Shown in pieces: positions 1 through 6,986 of a DNA stretch of 32,320 nt. Within the stretch, counting starts at the first letter, position 1. Every line of letters begins with the position of its first letter. Under the pieces are notes generated by a model, which worked only from the letters and a program-made list of their open reading frames with translations, made no database searches and had not been told where the DNA came from. A program made the translations under genes and the position numbers. Origin of the DNA: Ignavibacteriota bacterium (GTDB lineage: Bacteria > Bacteroidota > Ignavibacteria > UBA10030 > UBA6906); the NCBI GenBank assembly GCA_016218065.1, contig JACRFA010000082.1, positions 1-32,320 on the forward strand, given 5' to 3'.

Positions 1-630
1 TCACCATCCGATAGTTAGGAGTCCATAGAAATAGCGCGAGAGGTCAGTTTCCTCATTGAGAAGGCTAATGCTCCTCTTGAGTTCCAGTAGGTGACCGAGT
101 GTCTTCGGATCCAAGGAGTACAGAGATGTGATTTTTGCATCAACGAGAGGAACTGAGTATTTTTTGAGGGACAAGGTTTTTTCGGGAGGTGCCTTACCAT
201 CCGCTGCAAGAGTTGTTAGCTGCTCGTCACTTAGCTTAAGGAATTTTTCAACTGCACTTCGGAATATTTCAACCTCGTGAACGCCTTTATAAGATTGTAT
301 TGCACTTTTGAACCACTCAAGATTGCTTCGATCGAACTTTCCAAAGTGGTTGTCAATCAAGTATACTAAGAGTGCGAGTTGGTATCGTAACTCGCTGAGT
401 TCTTCCCTTAGGGCAGTGCATATTTCACTAACTTCTATTCGTTTTCGGATTGTGTCTACTATTAGCGGGCTAAGCAAGCCTAGAAGCCATCCAAGAAGAA
501 CGAAAACCACCTTCTCTGTTGTATCGTCAAGGCCACCGTTCACCAACAAGGTATCAATCGCTTGCCTGCTGGAATCTTGGACCAAAGAATCAAGCTTGTT
601 GAATGGGCTTGTATCCAGAAATACATTCAT
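1..630 (-). CDS. Membrane protein with a PIN-toxin-like start (probable chimera)
   Basis: A 209-residue protein, not recognised as a whole. The first residues, MNVFLDTSPFN, look like the first beta strand and first catalytic Asp of a PIN-domain toxin, but no further PIN acidic motif follows. Instead there is one hydrophobic segment at about residues 40-60 (VVFVLLGWLLGLLSPLIV), then a long charged helical region. Its ATG overlaps the stop of the small antitoxin-like gene upstream by four bases (ATGA, 627-630), the arrangement usual for an antitoxin-toxin pair. I infer that the start of a PIN toxin gene was fused to an unrelated membrane-protein gene. The TGA stop occupies bases 1-3, so the gene is complete. 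The function of the membrane part is unknown. It is clearly an open, translated-looking frame; the chimera reading is less sure. Confidence 0.7.
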   Translation of the reverse strand: MNVFLDTSPFNKLDSLVQDSSRQAIDTLLVNGGLDDTTEKVVFVLLGWLLGLLSPLIVDTIRKRIEVSEICTALREELSELRYQLALLVYLIDNHFGKFDRSNLEWFKSAIQSYKGVHEVEIFRSAVEKFLKLSDEQLTTLAADGKAPPEKTLSLKKYSVPLVDAKITSLYSLDPKTLGHLLELKRSISLLNEETDLSRYFYGLLTIGW

Positions 631-833
631 CGTTCGTCGCGTTCTGCGGAGATCTCTTCAGAGAGGTTTCCTTTGATTGAGGAGGTCAGCCTTTGGGCTT
701 CTTCGAGGGCATTCAAATCCAATTTGAATTTTGGCAGCACAATAACTTTCACTTCTTGATTATTTGCAAAGGGCAGGTTTGTGAGTTCAATCCTACCGTT
801 ATTGACCTTTGTTTCATATACGTTTTGCTCCAT
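627..833 (-). CDS. Antitoxin-like small protein (AbrB/DUF2281-type)
   Basis: A 68-residue protein beginning MEQNVYETKVNNGRIEL. It has the compact beta-rich N-terminus (a short 'G.I.L...' strand pattern, then KVIVLP) and the acidic helical C-terminus (EEAQRL..., SEEISAERDER) seen in antitoxins that precede PIN-domain toxins. In such proteins the N-terminal half usually binds the operator DNA and the C-terminal tail masks the toxin. The stop overlaps the next start by ATGA, implying translational coupling. A weak AGGA ribosome site lies just upstream of the ATG. The partner gene downstream keeps only a PIN-like start, so this antitoxin may be an orphan. The family assignment is by general look, not by a decisive motif. 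Confidence 0.65.
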   Translation of the reverse strand: MEQNVYETKVNNGRIELTNLPFANNQEVKVIVLPKFKLDLNALEEAQRLTSSIKGNLSEEISAERDER

Positions 834-1010
834 AGTCCTGTTTCCCTTCTTGATCTGGAGGTAATCTATTCACAATTCACACAAGACGCAACGAGTTGGG
901 CGGCAAACAACGGAAGCGTGAGCCTTTTTACTGGGAAGGTGGGATGGATCCCGGAGCGACGACGAGGGAGATGGATTTGGATTAGCAGGATGTTGAAAAA
1001 GAAAGAAACG

Positions 1011-1096
1011 ATCCACGAAGAACACGAAGGCGCACGAAGGTTCTTCTGATACAAGCACAAATCACTTCTTAGTGTCCCTTCGTGAACTTCGTGGAT
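1011..1096. repeat. Palindromic cacgaagg repeat (hairpin)
   Basis: Two inverted arms, 1011-1030 (atccacgaagaacacgaagg) and 1077-1096 (ccttcgtgaacttcgtggat), match in 18 of 20 positions around a 46-base loop. The left arm continues into a further cacgaagg unit to 1040. The same ttcgtg...cttcgtggataa motif recurs at 5830-5860. It lies between the divergent antitoxin-like gene (ending upstream at 833) and the nadS remnant, in a stretch of about 320 bases (834-1151) with no other gene. It looks like a non-coding dispersed palindromic repeat, and spurious open frames cross it on both strands. Confidence 0.6.
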
Positions 1097-1098
1097 AA

Positions 1099-1155
1099 AA
1101 AATATCGCTGGTTTTTGTGGCCTTGAAGCATTTGGTCGAGGAGGAATTGCAATGA
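1099..1155 (+). pseudogene. Possible 3' remnant of the toxin partner of nadS
   Basis: Directly after the palindromic repeat a short frame is open for 18 codons (ending ALKHLVEEELQ) and stops in a TGA that overlaps the nadS ATG (ATGA). NadS antitoxins normally follow a RelE/ParE-type toxin gene, and this frame ends exactly where the toxin should end, with a plausible helical C-terminus. I infer that the rest of the toxin gene was lost and that repeat DNA now occupies its place. The fragment is too short for a family match, and the frame could be open by chance. Confidence 0.3.
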
Positions 1156-1445
1156 AAGAGGAACTATTCGAGGAACTTCTTGAAAGTATAAAGCAAGGCG
1201 GAGAAATCCTCAAGGGTACACCTAAGGCGAAGTGAGTATTCAATTTTGCGGAACCTGACGTGAAAACTATTCGTGAGCACTACGGTTTATCGCAAGCAAA
1301 GTTTTCAAAACTCCTGGGCATCTCTCCCGCAACACTGCGCAACTGGGAGCAAGGAAGAAGAAAACCCGACGGTCCCGCGAGGATTCTTTTGTGTGTCGCC
1401 GCGAAGCATCCAAAGGCCGTGCTGGACACACTGTATAAGACATGA
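1152..1445 (+). pseudogene. nadS: NadS-family HTH antitoxin, interrupted by an in-frame TGA
   Basis: The frame from ATG 1152 (MKEELFEELLESIKQGG) runs to TGA at 1233-1235. It resumes in the same frame with VFNFAEPDVK, then a helix-turn-helix (LSQAKFSKLLGISPATLRNW) and an EQGRRKPDGPAR tail. Together these make the usual layout and length (about 97 residues) of NadS/HigA-type antitoxins, which repress their own toxin operon. In intact relatives an Arg precedes VF.F, so a CGA to TGA change would explain the stop. A GGAGG site precedes the ATG. A GTG at 1260 could restart a 61-residue peptide that keeps the HTH. The stop overlaps the next gene (ATGA at 1442). The similarity is strong; whether any product is functional is unknown. 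Confidence 0.75.
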
Positions 1446-1624
1446 GTGAAGAGATGAAAGCAGTCGAAATGGTTCGCCGAATCAGAGATGAGCACCAGAG
1501 GATATTGTCGGGCAAATCGGCTGATGAAGTGAGGGCCTTCTATCACGAGAGAGCTTCAAGGCTCAACGCGAGAATCAACAGGATACTTGAAACGAAAAAT
1601 CCCCGACCCGGACAAAGTGGCTAA
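1442..1624 (+). CDS. Small TA-associated hypothetical protein
   Basis: A 60-residue, mostly helical, charged protein (KAVEMVRRIRDEHQRILSGKS, then a Y-H-E-R-A stretch). Short proteins of the pattern '(M)K.VE..R.IRD......K..EE...F' are common beside type II toxin genes, where they often act as antitoxins. Its start overlaps the nadS stop by ATGA. An internal ATG at 1454 is an alternative start, closer to what I remember of the family. The last ten residues (NPRPGQSG) overlap the next gene in another frame and may not be conserved. Function not known; the reading as an antitoxin is an inference from context. Confidence 0.55.
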   Translation: MSEEMKAVEMVRRIRDEHQRILSGKSADEVRAFYHERASRLNARINRILETKNPRPGQSG

Positions 1625-2165
1625 GCATCGGGCAACAACAGATGGCCCAACGGAGCATCGGCACCAGTTCATTTCGACGATCGAACGTTCGGATAACAAA
1701 CTCTGGGGCGCTCACTTCGAGGTGCCGAAACGCATCGCTTCGCAACTCATCAAAGGCCAGGATCGCAGGGTCATCTGTTCACTGAAGGGGGAGGCAGAAT
1801 ATCAATGCGCATTGCTGCCGCACGGCAACGGTTCGTTTGTCATAACGGTGAACAAGAAGCTGCGCGACAAACTCCACCTCAAACCAGGATCTGAAGTTGA
1901 AGTGTCGTTGCGAAAAGACGACAGTACGTACGGACTTCCGATGCCCGAAGAGTTGCGCGAAGTGCTGCGGCAAGATTCCAGAGCCAACAAGTTGTTTCAT
2001 GCACTTACACCGGGAAAACAGCGAACGCTTCTATACATCGTTGGAAACGTCAAGGACACCGACAGGCGAATCATGCGGGCCGTTGCAATTGCAGAACATT
2101 TGAAGTCGAACGACGGCACGATTCGGTACAAGCAACTCTCCGAATCCTTGAAGTTGTCTCGATAA
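1587..2165 (+). CDS. DUF1905 / YdeI-OmdA domain protein
   Basis: A 192-residue protein with two recognisable parts. A DUF1905-like beta-rich domain spans about residues 28-105 (W.A.FEVPK..A..L, then G.F.ITVNK.LR..L.L.PG..V.V.L). A C-terminal helical YdeI/OmdA (bacteriocin-protection) domain spans about 112-178, with the typical PMPEELREVLRQD entry and a 'L.PGKQR.LLYIV..VK....R' stretch. The biochemical role of these families is poorly defined. The frame opens with TTG at 1587, overlapping the previous gene by 38 bases; no ATG occurs before the conserved part, so the start may instead be GTG 1617. The family call is good, the start is uncertain. Confidence 0.8.
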   Translation: MKRKIPDPDKVAKHRATTDGPTEHRHQFISTIERSDNKLWGAHFEVPKRIASQLIKGQDRRVICSLKGEAEYQCALLPHGNGSFVITVNKKLRDKLHLKPGSEVEVSLRKDDSTYGLPMPEELREVLRQDSRANKLFHALTPGKQRTLLYIVGNVKDTDRRIMRAVAIAEHLKSNDGTIRYKQLSESLKLSR

Positions 2166-2241
2166 AATCGAGTTGCGTATTGCATTCATCTTCGTTAGAT
2201 TTGTTCCAGTTCATCCTGCACAACTCACTGGAGGTCGCCTC

Positions 2242-2883
2242 ATGAAAAAACTCGTCATTCTCTTGCTTCTCTCTTTCGCCGCCGCGTATTCACAGACCAA
2301 AATCGCAATTGAATCTGGACTCGGGTCGGGATTCTTGTCAAACGTCCCCATACCAGGCGACCCTAGAGCAAGCACAGTTCACATGTCCTATTCTGACGGA
2401 GAGACAGCCGGCTTGGTGTCCTACACCATCGGCTCGTATGTACGACACACTTCCTCGCGATGGGGAATGGATTTGGGAATCCGCTTTCTGCATACAGGCG
2501 GTAAGGAGAAAACTGCGTACGCTACCGGTACAATAACACAGAATTTCGTCAGCATCCCGGTTCGGGGACGATACTACTGGCTCGATTCTCCGCGAATGTA
2601 CGTGTTGACCGGCGCCGAGATGGCATTCCTGGTTTCTTCACGATCTCAGGGGACTCTGAATTCCTACCCCGGAGGAAACCACGATCGGGATATTACTCCA
2701 CTGGTGAGCACGCCGAATTTGCTTTTGAACGCGGGAGTCGGATACGATTTCGAAGTGTCGGGCATGACTGCCTATGCGCAGCTACTGTACACGCACAGTG
2801 TGTTTGACACGAGAGAATCATCCAGACCTGGCGCACGTTGGATAACACGAGACATCAGTTTCGCAATTGGAGTTTGCCTGTAA
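2242..2883 (+). CDS. Outer-membrane beta-barrel protein
   Basis: 213 residues. The ATG at 2242 is chosen over an upstream in-frame start because it has a clear GGAGG site about ten bases ahead and begins a signal peptide (MKKLVILLLLSFAAAYSQ). The mature part alternates short hydrophobic/aromatic strands with Gly-rich turns (for example SIPVRGRYYWL, LLLNAGVGYDF, AYAQLLYTHS) and ends in a hydrophobic strand, the pattern of PorT/OmpX-like barrels of Bacteroidota. The role (adhesion, porin or structural) cannot be read from sequence. A rho-independent terminator follows at once. Confidence 0.8.
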   Translation: MKKLVILLLLSFAAAYSQTKIAIESGLGSGFLSNVPIPGDPRASTVHMSYSDGETAGLVSYTIGSYVRHTSSRWGMDLGIRFLHTGGKEKTAYATGTITQNFVSIPVRGRYYWLDSPRMYVLTGAEMAFLVSSRSQGTLNSYPGGNHDRDITPLVSTPNLLLNAGVGYDFEVSGMTAYAQLLYTHSVFDTRESSRPGARWITRDISFAIGVCL

Positions 2884-2911
2884 TCCGGAGGTCAATCGGA
2901 AAGCATACGCG

Positions 2912-2938
2912 AAAGGCCGGACTCATCACCCGGCCTTT
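2912..2938 (+). terminator. Rho-independent terminator of the beta-barrel gene
   Basis: A perfect 9-bp stem, aaaggccgg (2912-2920) with ccggccttt (2930-2938), around a 9-base loop and followed by a short T-rich tract (ttttcgttttc). It lies 29 bases after the stop at 2883 and also sits just beyond the 3' end of the convergent gene at 2965. Confidence 0.8.
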
Positions 2939-2964
2939 TCGTTTTCGCTCAGCGAAATCTTCGT

Positions 2965-5436
2965 TCAGCGCACAACCATCAGCTTTCTTGTCATCGACAT
3001 TGAGCCAATAGTGAGTCTGTAGAAGTAGACTCCGCTCGCCACGCTTGACGCCTGCCCGTTCGATAGGTGGGCATCCCAAGTGACTGTGTACGCTCCGGCC
3101 GAGAGTTTTTCATTCACAAGCGTTGTTACCTCTCTCCCCAACAAATCAAATATTCTGAGTGTAGTAAGACCTGAAACCTGAATCCTGAAACCAATTGCTG
3201 TCACCGGATTGAAAGGATTCGGATAATTCTGATACAGCTCGAAACTCCCGGGCTGTGCGTCCTCTCGTTTTACCGAAGTAACGCCGCTTGGATATTTCAA
3301 CCTTGGATAGTCGAAGTAGATCGCTCCGGCATACGTGTTCCCTTGAACTCGTGTGCTTCCGAGTTGCACCTCGATCTTCTTCAATCGTACAGGATAATTG
3401 AACACCGCGCTGCCGATGGGAATCGCATTCGCGAACGCCACACGCATCGTGTCGAACCCGTTGAAGCTATTGACGTAGCGACTCGTGTAGATTCGGAATT
3501 GTTCTCCGTCATCGTCGTCGATGTAGAAGATGACGCGATGGCTGCTGCTATCGGCCCGCACGTCGAGCAATAGTGAATCTGGTACGCCGGCGATTGGAAT
3601 GTCTGTTTCCAGCCGCGCAAAGTTCTGCACCGACGGATCGTAAACGAAGCTGTAGTTCAGTTTCAATGATTTCGAGCCGAACGTCGCGACGCCATTCTGC
3701 ACCGCAACGCTCGCAGTCGCATTTGTGCCGGTGGCCGTCCAGCGCGCCGTCGATTCCATCGAGTCGAGCAGAGAGAAGCCGGTGACGACTTGAACTGTAA
3801 CATCCGCAGTGTCGCTCACACCGAGATAGCTTGTGCGCACTTGCGTTGCGCCGGCGAGTTTAGCTTTGAACGCGCCCACTGTATCCACCGCGCCGACAGC
3901 CGGATTCGACACCGACCATTGATACTCGTTCTGCGCTACGCCCTTTTCAACTCCATCCCAATCATACGCTCTTGCTCTGAATGTGACTTTGCGTACCGTA
4001 TCAGTGACAACGTTTTGCGGACTGACGGTAACGCGACCAATTGACTTCACGACGACGAACGCCGAATCACGAACCGATCCATAACGCGCATAAACATATC
4101 CACTGTCGGGAGTCAGCGCGGCGATGAATCGGCCGGCTGAGTCGATTGTGCCAAGGCGCTGCAGAACTGAGAATTGCTTCAGAGCCGGGTTGAGCGGAAT
4201 CGGATTGCCGTACTGGTCCGTTCCATAAAGTGTGAACGTGATCGACTCGCCGCGGTAGATGCGATAGCGCTTCGGGTTCATGTAAATTCTGCTCAGCGTG
4301 TCTTGCGGCGCGCTGGAAACGACGATCAGTGAATTTGAAACAGTGCGCTCTCCTCCACCGTCGGAAGGCGAGTTTGCAATAGCGCCCTGAACAACCATCG
4401 TCGTTGAACCACCGCCATCGAGGTTCACAGCCCGATCAACTCCGAGCGTGATCATGAAGTTTGCGAGTTGGTGCAGCGTCATTCCGGCACTGGTTGTCTG
4501 CCGTCCATCGACCGTCACCAAAAACAATTTTGAGCCGCTTGCGTTATAGCCCGCTGCCGTGCGAGGATGCACTTCATACGTGTGAGAGATTTGTCCTTCC
4601 TCCTGATATCCCTGATCGACGTAGTTCAGTCCGTTGTGAATAATCTTCGGACCGCCGCCCACCATTTGCGTGGTGCGCGCCAATGCCGAAAGTGCGCCCA
4701 TGAACACGCGGATCGTGTCGCCGACATGCAGATTCGTTACCATGAAACTCTGCGCCGTGCCATGACCCGAAAGCACAGCCTTGCCGGCCGGAATCGCGGT
4801 GCTGCCAACACCATCCGTCAACGATTCAACCACGCATCGCATCGTATCATTCACGTACCAACCGCTGAGCGGATTCACGACTGCCTCCGCGCCAAAGATG
4901 TTTGTTCCGGTGTTTGCGCCGAAGTATTTGCTATAGAGAATCAACTGATCTGCGCCGCGTGCTTGATTCACGCCGTTGATCGTTCGCTGCTGCGATGCGG
5001 TCTTCACAAACGAACTAAGGCTGACGATGCCGATCCACGGATCTTTCTGCGCAGTGAATGCAACAACCGAGCGGTGAATGGATTTCAGCAGCATCTCGCC
5101 ATTGCGGATCTGCATGTTCGTTGGTGTGGAGCTGTAGTAGTCGCCATTGGTCGCACCAATCACAGTATGTCCGGCAAAACTATTGCGCGCCGCCATCGAG
5201 CTGGTGCGCTCAAAGCCCGTCATACGATCGAGCGCCTTCACCGACTCCATGGTGATATACGGATTGTCAAGATCAACCTCGAGGACATTGATAGTCCATG
5301 GAACTGCCGGCGCGACGAGTTTCATGTGGATACAGCCCGGCCCGACGGGCAAGCGTTGCAGAGTATCCATCTGAATTTGGCCGAGGGCAGTTGCAACAGC
5401 AAAGAGTAACGCGCAAAGAGTAGAGACTCTTTTCAT
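2965..5436 (-). CDS. Secreted phosphodiester glycosidase (NAGPA domain) with T9SS sorting domain
   Basis: 823 residues from the ATG at 5436, which begins a signal peptide (MKRVSTLCALLFAVATALGQ). Residues ~30-370 form a phosphodiester glycosidase (NAGPA, PF09992-type) domain, with NGDYY at 97-101, an R-T-A-A-G segment and VNLDGGGSTTMVV further on. In this family the domain removes a sugar covering a phosphodiester. Next come bacterial Ig-like (Big2-type) segments and a beta-sandwich resembling a carbohydrate-binding module (LLDSMESTARWTATG...). The last ~80 residues are a type IX sorting domain (YQNYPNPFNP, LGREVTTLVNE, ASGVYFYRL), so the product is predicted to reach the cell surface or medium. 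Substrate unknown. Repeat DNA lies immediately upstream. Confidence 0.88.
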   Translation of the reverse strand: MKRVSTLCALLFAVATALGQIQMDTLQRLPVGPGCIHMKLVAPAVPWTINVLEVDLDNPYITMESVKALDRMTGFERTSSMAARNSFAGHTVIGATNGDYYSSTPTNMQIRNGEMLLKSIHRSVVAFTAQKDPWIGIVSLSSFVKTASQQRTINGVNQARGADQLILYSKYFGANTGTNIFGAEAVVNPLSGWYVNDTMRCVVESLTDGVGSTAIPAGKAVLSGHGTAQSFMVTNLHVGDTIRVFMGALSALARTTQMVGGGPKIIHNGLNYVDQGYQEEGQISHTYEVHPRTAAGYNASGSKLFLVTVDGRQTTSAGMTLHQLANFMITLGVDRAVNLDGGGSTTMVVQGAIANSPSDGGGERTVSNSLIVVSSAPQDTLSRIYMNPKRYRIYRGESITFTLYGTDQYGNPIPLNPALKQFSVLQRLGTIDSAGRFIAALTPDSGYVYARYGSVRDSAFVVVKSIGRVTVSPQNVVTDTVRKVTFRARAYDWDGVEKGVAQNEYQWSVSNPAVGAVDTVGAFKAKLAGATQVRTSYLGVSDTADVTVQVVTGFSLLDSMESTARWTATGTNATASVAVQNGVATFGSKSLKLNYSFVYDPSVQNFARLETDIPIAGVPDSLLLDVRADSSSHRVIFYIDDDDGEQFRIYTSRYVNSFNGFDTMRVAFANAIPIGSAVFNYPVRLKKIEVQLGSTRVQGNTYAGAIYFDYPRLKYPSGVTSVKREDAQPGSFELYQNYPNPFNPVTAIGFRIQVSGLTTLRIFDLLGREVTTLVNEKLSAGAYTVTWDAHLSNGQASSVASGVYFYRLTIGSMSMTRKLMVVR

Positions 5437-5576
5437 GATAGTGTCGTAGCTAGTGAGAATTGTCGTGGAGTGAAAGGAAAAGAAAGAACTGAAAATCACT
5501 GCAAGAATTTACGGTGTGCTTTGGCGAAATGCAAGGACGACATCGGTAGAGATTCCCCATCGGAAATCGTCCTACC

Positions 5577-5772
5577 ATTGTCATTCTGTCCCGACATAGT
5601 CGGGATCCCAGAGGCGAATGCCGAAGGCATCCCTTCGGGAGAATCCAGCAACCTGTTCTGGTCGATGACTCGACTCGTCGAGATTCTTCACTCCGTCCCA
5701 ACATGGAAAGAAGTTGGGACTCCCCGCCTGCCATCATGAAGCATGAGGCGGGCAGGCGTTCAGAATGACAAT
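5577..5772. repeat. MITE-like repeat with 12-bp terminal inverted repeats
   Basis: A 196-base non-coding block bounded by perfect inverted 12-mers, attgtcattctg (5577-5588) and cagaatgacaat (5761-5772). Inside are further palindromes: tcccgac/gtcggga (5589-5605), gtcccaac/gttgggac (5695-5720), and ccccgcctg ... ggcgggcaggc (5722-5757). The last motif recurs at 10852-10886, and the end motif recurs at 16072-16143 and in decayed form near 17465-17590. Flanking inverted copies of aggacga/tcgtcct (5534-5573) suggest a second repeat on the left. No transposase and no clear target duplication are visible. It fills most of the gene-free stretch 5437-5953. Confidence 0.6.
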
Positions 5773-5829
5773 CAAAAAAATGTCAATATGTTTCTCCTAC
5801 GTTTTCGGGAATCTCCATCGACATCGCCG

Positions 5830-5860
5830 CTTCGTGTCCTTCGTGACCTTCGTGGATAAG
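5830..5860. repeat. Second copy of the cacgaagg repeat arm
   Basis: The sequence cttcgtgtccttcgtgacc followed by ttcgtggataa repeats the right arm of the hairpin at 1077-1096 (ccttcgtgaacttcgtggat), here without a matching left arm nearby. It is part of the gene-free block between the glycosidase and fasciclin genes. Confidence 0.5.
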
Positions 5861-5914
5861 CAAGCATAAATGAAGCATGATTCCCGTTGTTGCGGCGGGA
5901 GACATAATGCGCGA

Positions 5915-5935
5915 GACCGGATTCGTCGTCCGGTC
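5915..5935 (-). terminator. Hairpin after the fasciclin gene (weak terminator)
   Basis: A 7-bp perfect stem (gaccgga 5915-5921, tccggtc 5929-5935) with a 7-base loop, 18 bases beyond the fasciclin stop on the minus strand. There is no T run after it, so its termination role is only a suggestion from position and from similarity to the other gene-end hairpins in the window. Confidence 0.4.
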
Positions 5936-5953
5936 CCGCATCTCAGAAGCAGA

Positions 5954-6511
5954 TTACATCTTCGGCATCAACACAGCATCAACAACCTGAATGACGCCGT
6001 TGGACTGATACACATCGTACGTAGAAATGTTGGCGACGTTTCCGTTCTCATCTTTGATGACGATATTGTGTTCGCCGTTCATCATCGCCCACAACTTGCC
6101 ACCGCTGACAGTTTTCAGCTCTGCGGTCCCATTTCCTTTCTTGATCCATTTGCTAATCTCATTGAAATCAAGTCGACCCGCAACAACGTGATACGTTAAG
6201 ATGCCGGTCAACATCTTCTTGTTCTCTGGCTTCAAAAGATTGTCGACTGTGCTGGCGGGCAGCATCGAGAAAGCGGCGTTCGTCGGAGCAAAGACTGTGA
6301 ACGGCCCCTTCCCTTTCAAAGTTTCGACAAGGCCGGCGGCCTTCACCGCGGCCACGAGAGTCGTGTGGTCTTTCGACTTCACAGCATTGTCCACGATATC
6401 CTTTGACGTGAACATCGCTTCCCCGCCGACCATCGGATTCTCTCCCGCGAATGACGTTACGCTGAGAGCAAATGCGGTGAGCGCGACTGCGAGAACGGAT
6501 TTGAATTTCAT
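5954..6511 (-). CDS. Secreted fasciclin (FAS1) domain protein
   Basis: 185 residues from the ATG at 6511, which starts a signal peptide (MKFKSVLAVALTAFALSVTSFA). The rest is one FAS1 domain. It has the H1-type box GPFTVFAPTNAAFSMLP, the YHVVAG box, then a G.A.L.T..GG strand and the C-terminal NG.I.VVDAVLMP. FAS1 domains act in adhesion or as small extracellular modules; no ligand can be inferred. An ATG-proximal longer frame reaches to 6643, but the signal peptide and family length favour 6511. The hairpin at 5915-5935 follows. Confidence 0.92.
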   Translation of the reverse strand: MKFKSVLAVALTAFALSVTSFAGENPMVGGEAMFTSKDIVDNAVKSKDHTTLVAAVKAAGLVETLKGKGPFTVFAPTNAAFSMLPASTVDNLLKPENKKMLTGILTYHVVAGRLDFNEISKWIKKGNGTAELKTVSGGKLWAMMNGEHNIVIKDENGNVANISTYDVYQSNGVIQVVDAVLMPKM

Positions 6512-6673
6512 GATTTTACCTTTATTGATTGTGTATGTGAATGTTGAATTGCGTTCGACACACACAATACGACGGCACGCAGCCGGCGGATTTCTTTCGC
6601 GCGAAAAGGGGACAAGGTTTTTGTTCAGCAAAATCAAATCCAATCGGAATCAATACTCGTATGCGGCGGATAC

Positions 6674-6699
6674 AAAAAAGCCCGACATCTCTGCCGGGC
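6674..6699 (-). terminator. Terminator of the zinc-ribbon gene
   Basis: On the minus strand the order is GCCCG (6699-6695), a loop, CGGGC (6684-6680), then a run of six T (bases 6679-6674). It lies about 26 bases after the stop of the 63-residue gene at 6725-6916. The short stem with a good T run makes a plausible rho-independent terminator. Confidence 0.65.
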
Positions 6700-6724
6700 A
6701 TTTGCAAGGCGATATCGCGCTCGC

Positions 6725-6916
6725 TCACGCCTTTTCATCCGATGACAGCCCAAGAAGTTTCTCTGTTAGTCGATCGGGATGATGAATCAATGCAGGCAGA
6801 CACTGCGGACAAATGAAGGCATCTCTCCCCTGCAACCGCAACGTCACGAGCGGAACATCACTATCCGTTCGCGAACAATTCAGGCAACTTGCTGATTCGT
6901 TTCTTGTACTCATCAT
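6725..6916 (-). CDS. Small zinc-ribbon protein (two CxxC knuckles)
   Basis: 63 residues with two paired-cysteine knuckles, CLNC (residues 11-14) and CPQC (36-39), separated by about 22 residues including PLVTLRLQGRDAFICPQC. This is a likely single zinc-ribbon fold. Short cytosolic proteins with this layout occur in several bacterial phyla without assigned function. Two ATGs are adjacent (6916 and 6913); GAGG lies two bases before the first and five before the second, so the second may be used. A dedicated terminator follows. A real gene by codon pattern, motif and signals; function unknown. Confidence 0.7.
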   Translation of the reverse strand: MMSTRNESASCLNCSRTDSDVPLVTLRLQGRDAFICPQCLPALIHHPDRLTEKLLGLSSDEKA

Positions 6917-6986
6917 TTCCTCGCTTAATGGAACTTTTCTTCGTCAGTTTCTTATGCCATGCAGTCAACTGCTGCAACGATGTGTC

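Noticed and set aside
1233-1235. TGA in nadS read as selenocysteine
   Set aside because: No SECIS-like hairpin is evident directly after it, and antitoxins of this family have no Cys or Sec there; a nonsense change is simpler.
866-1243. Minus-strand frame of 125 residues across the intergenic area
   Set aside because: It translates the palindromic repeat and the antisense of nadS; Ser/Pro/Phe-rich with no domain.
4567-5409. A 280-residue plus-strand open frame opposite the glycosidase gene
   Set aside because: It lies wholly antisense to a well-supported gene, has no recognisable domain or ribosome site, and its composition (many Arg, His, Cys) is typical of an antisense shadow.
5470-5739. 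Open frames on both strands in the MITE-like block
   Set aside because: They are translations of palindromic repeat DNA, without start signals or domains.
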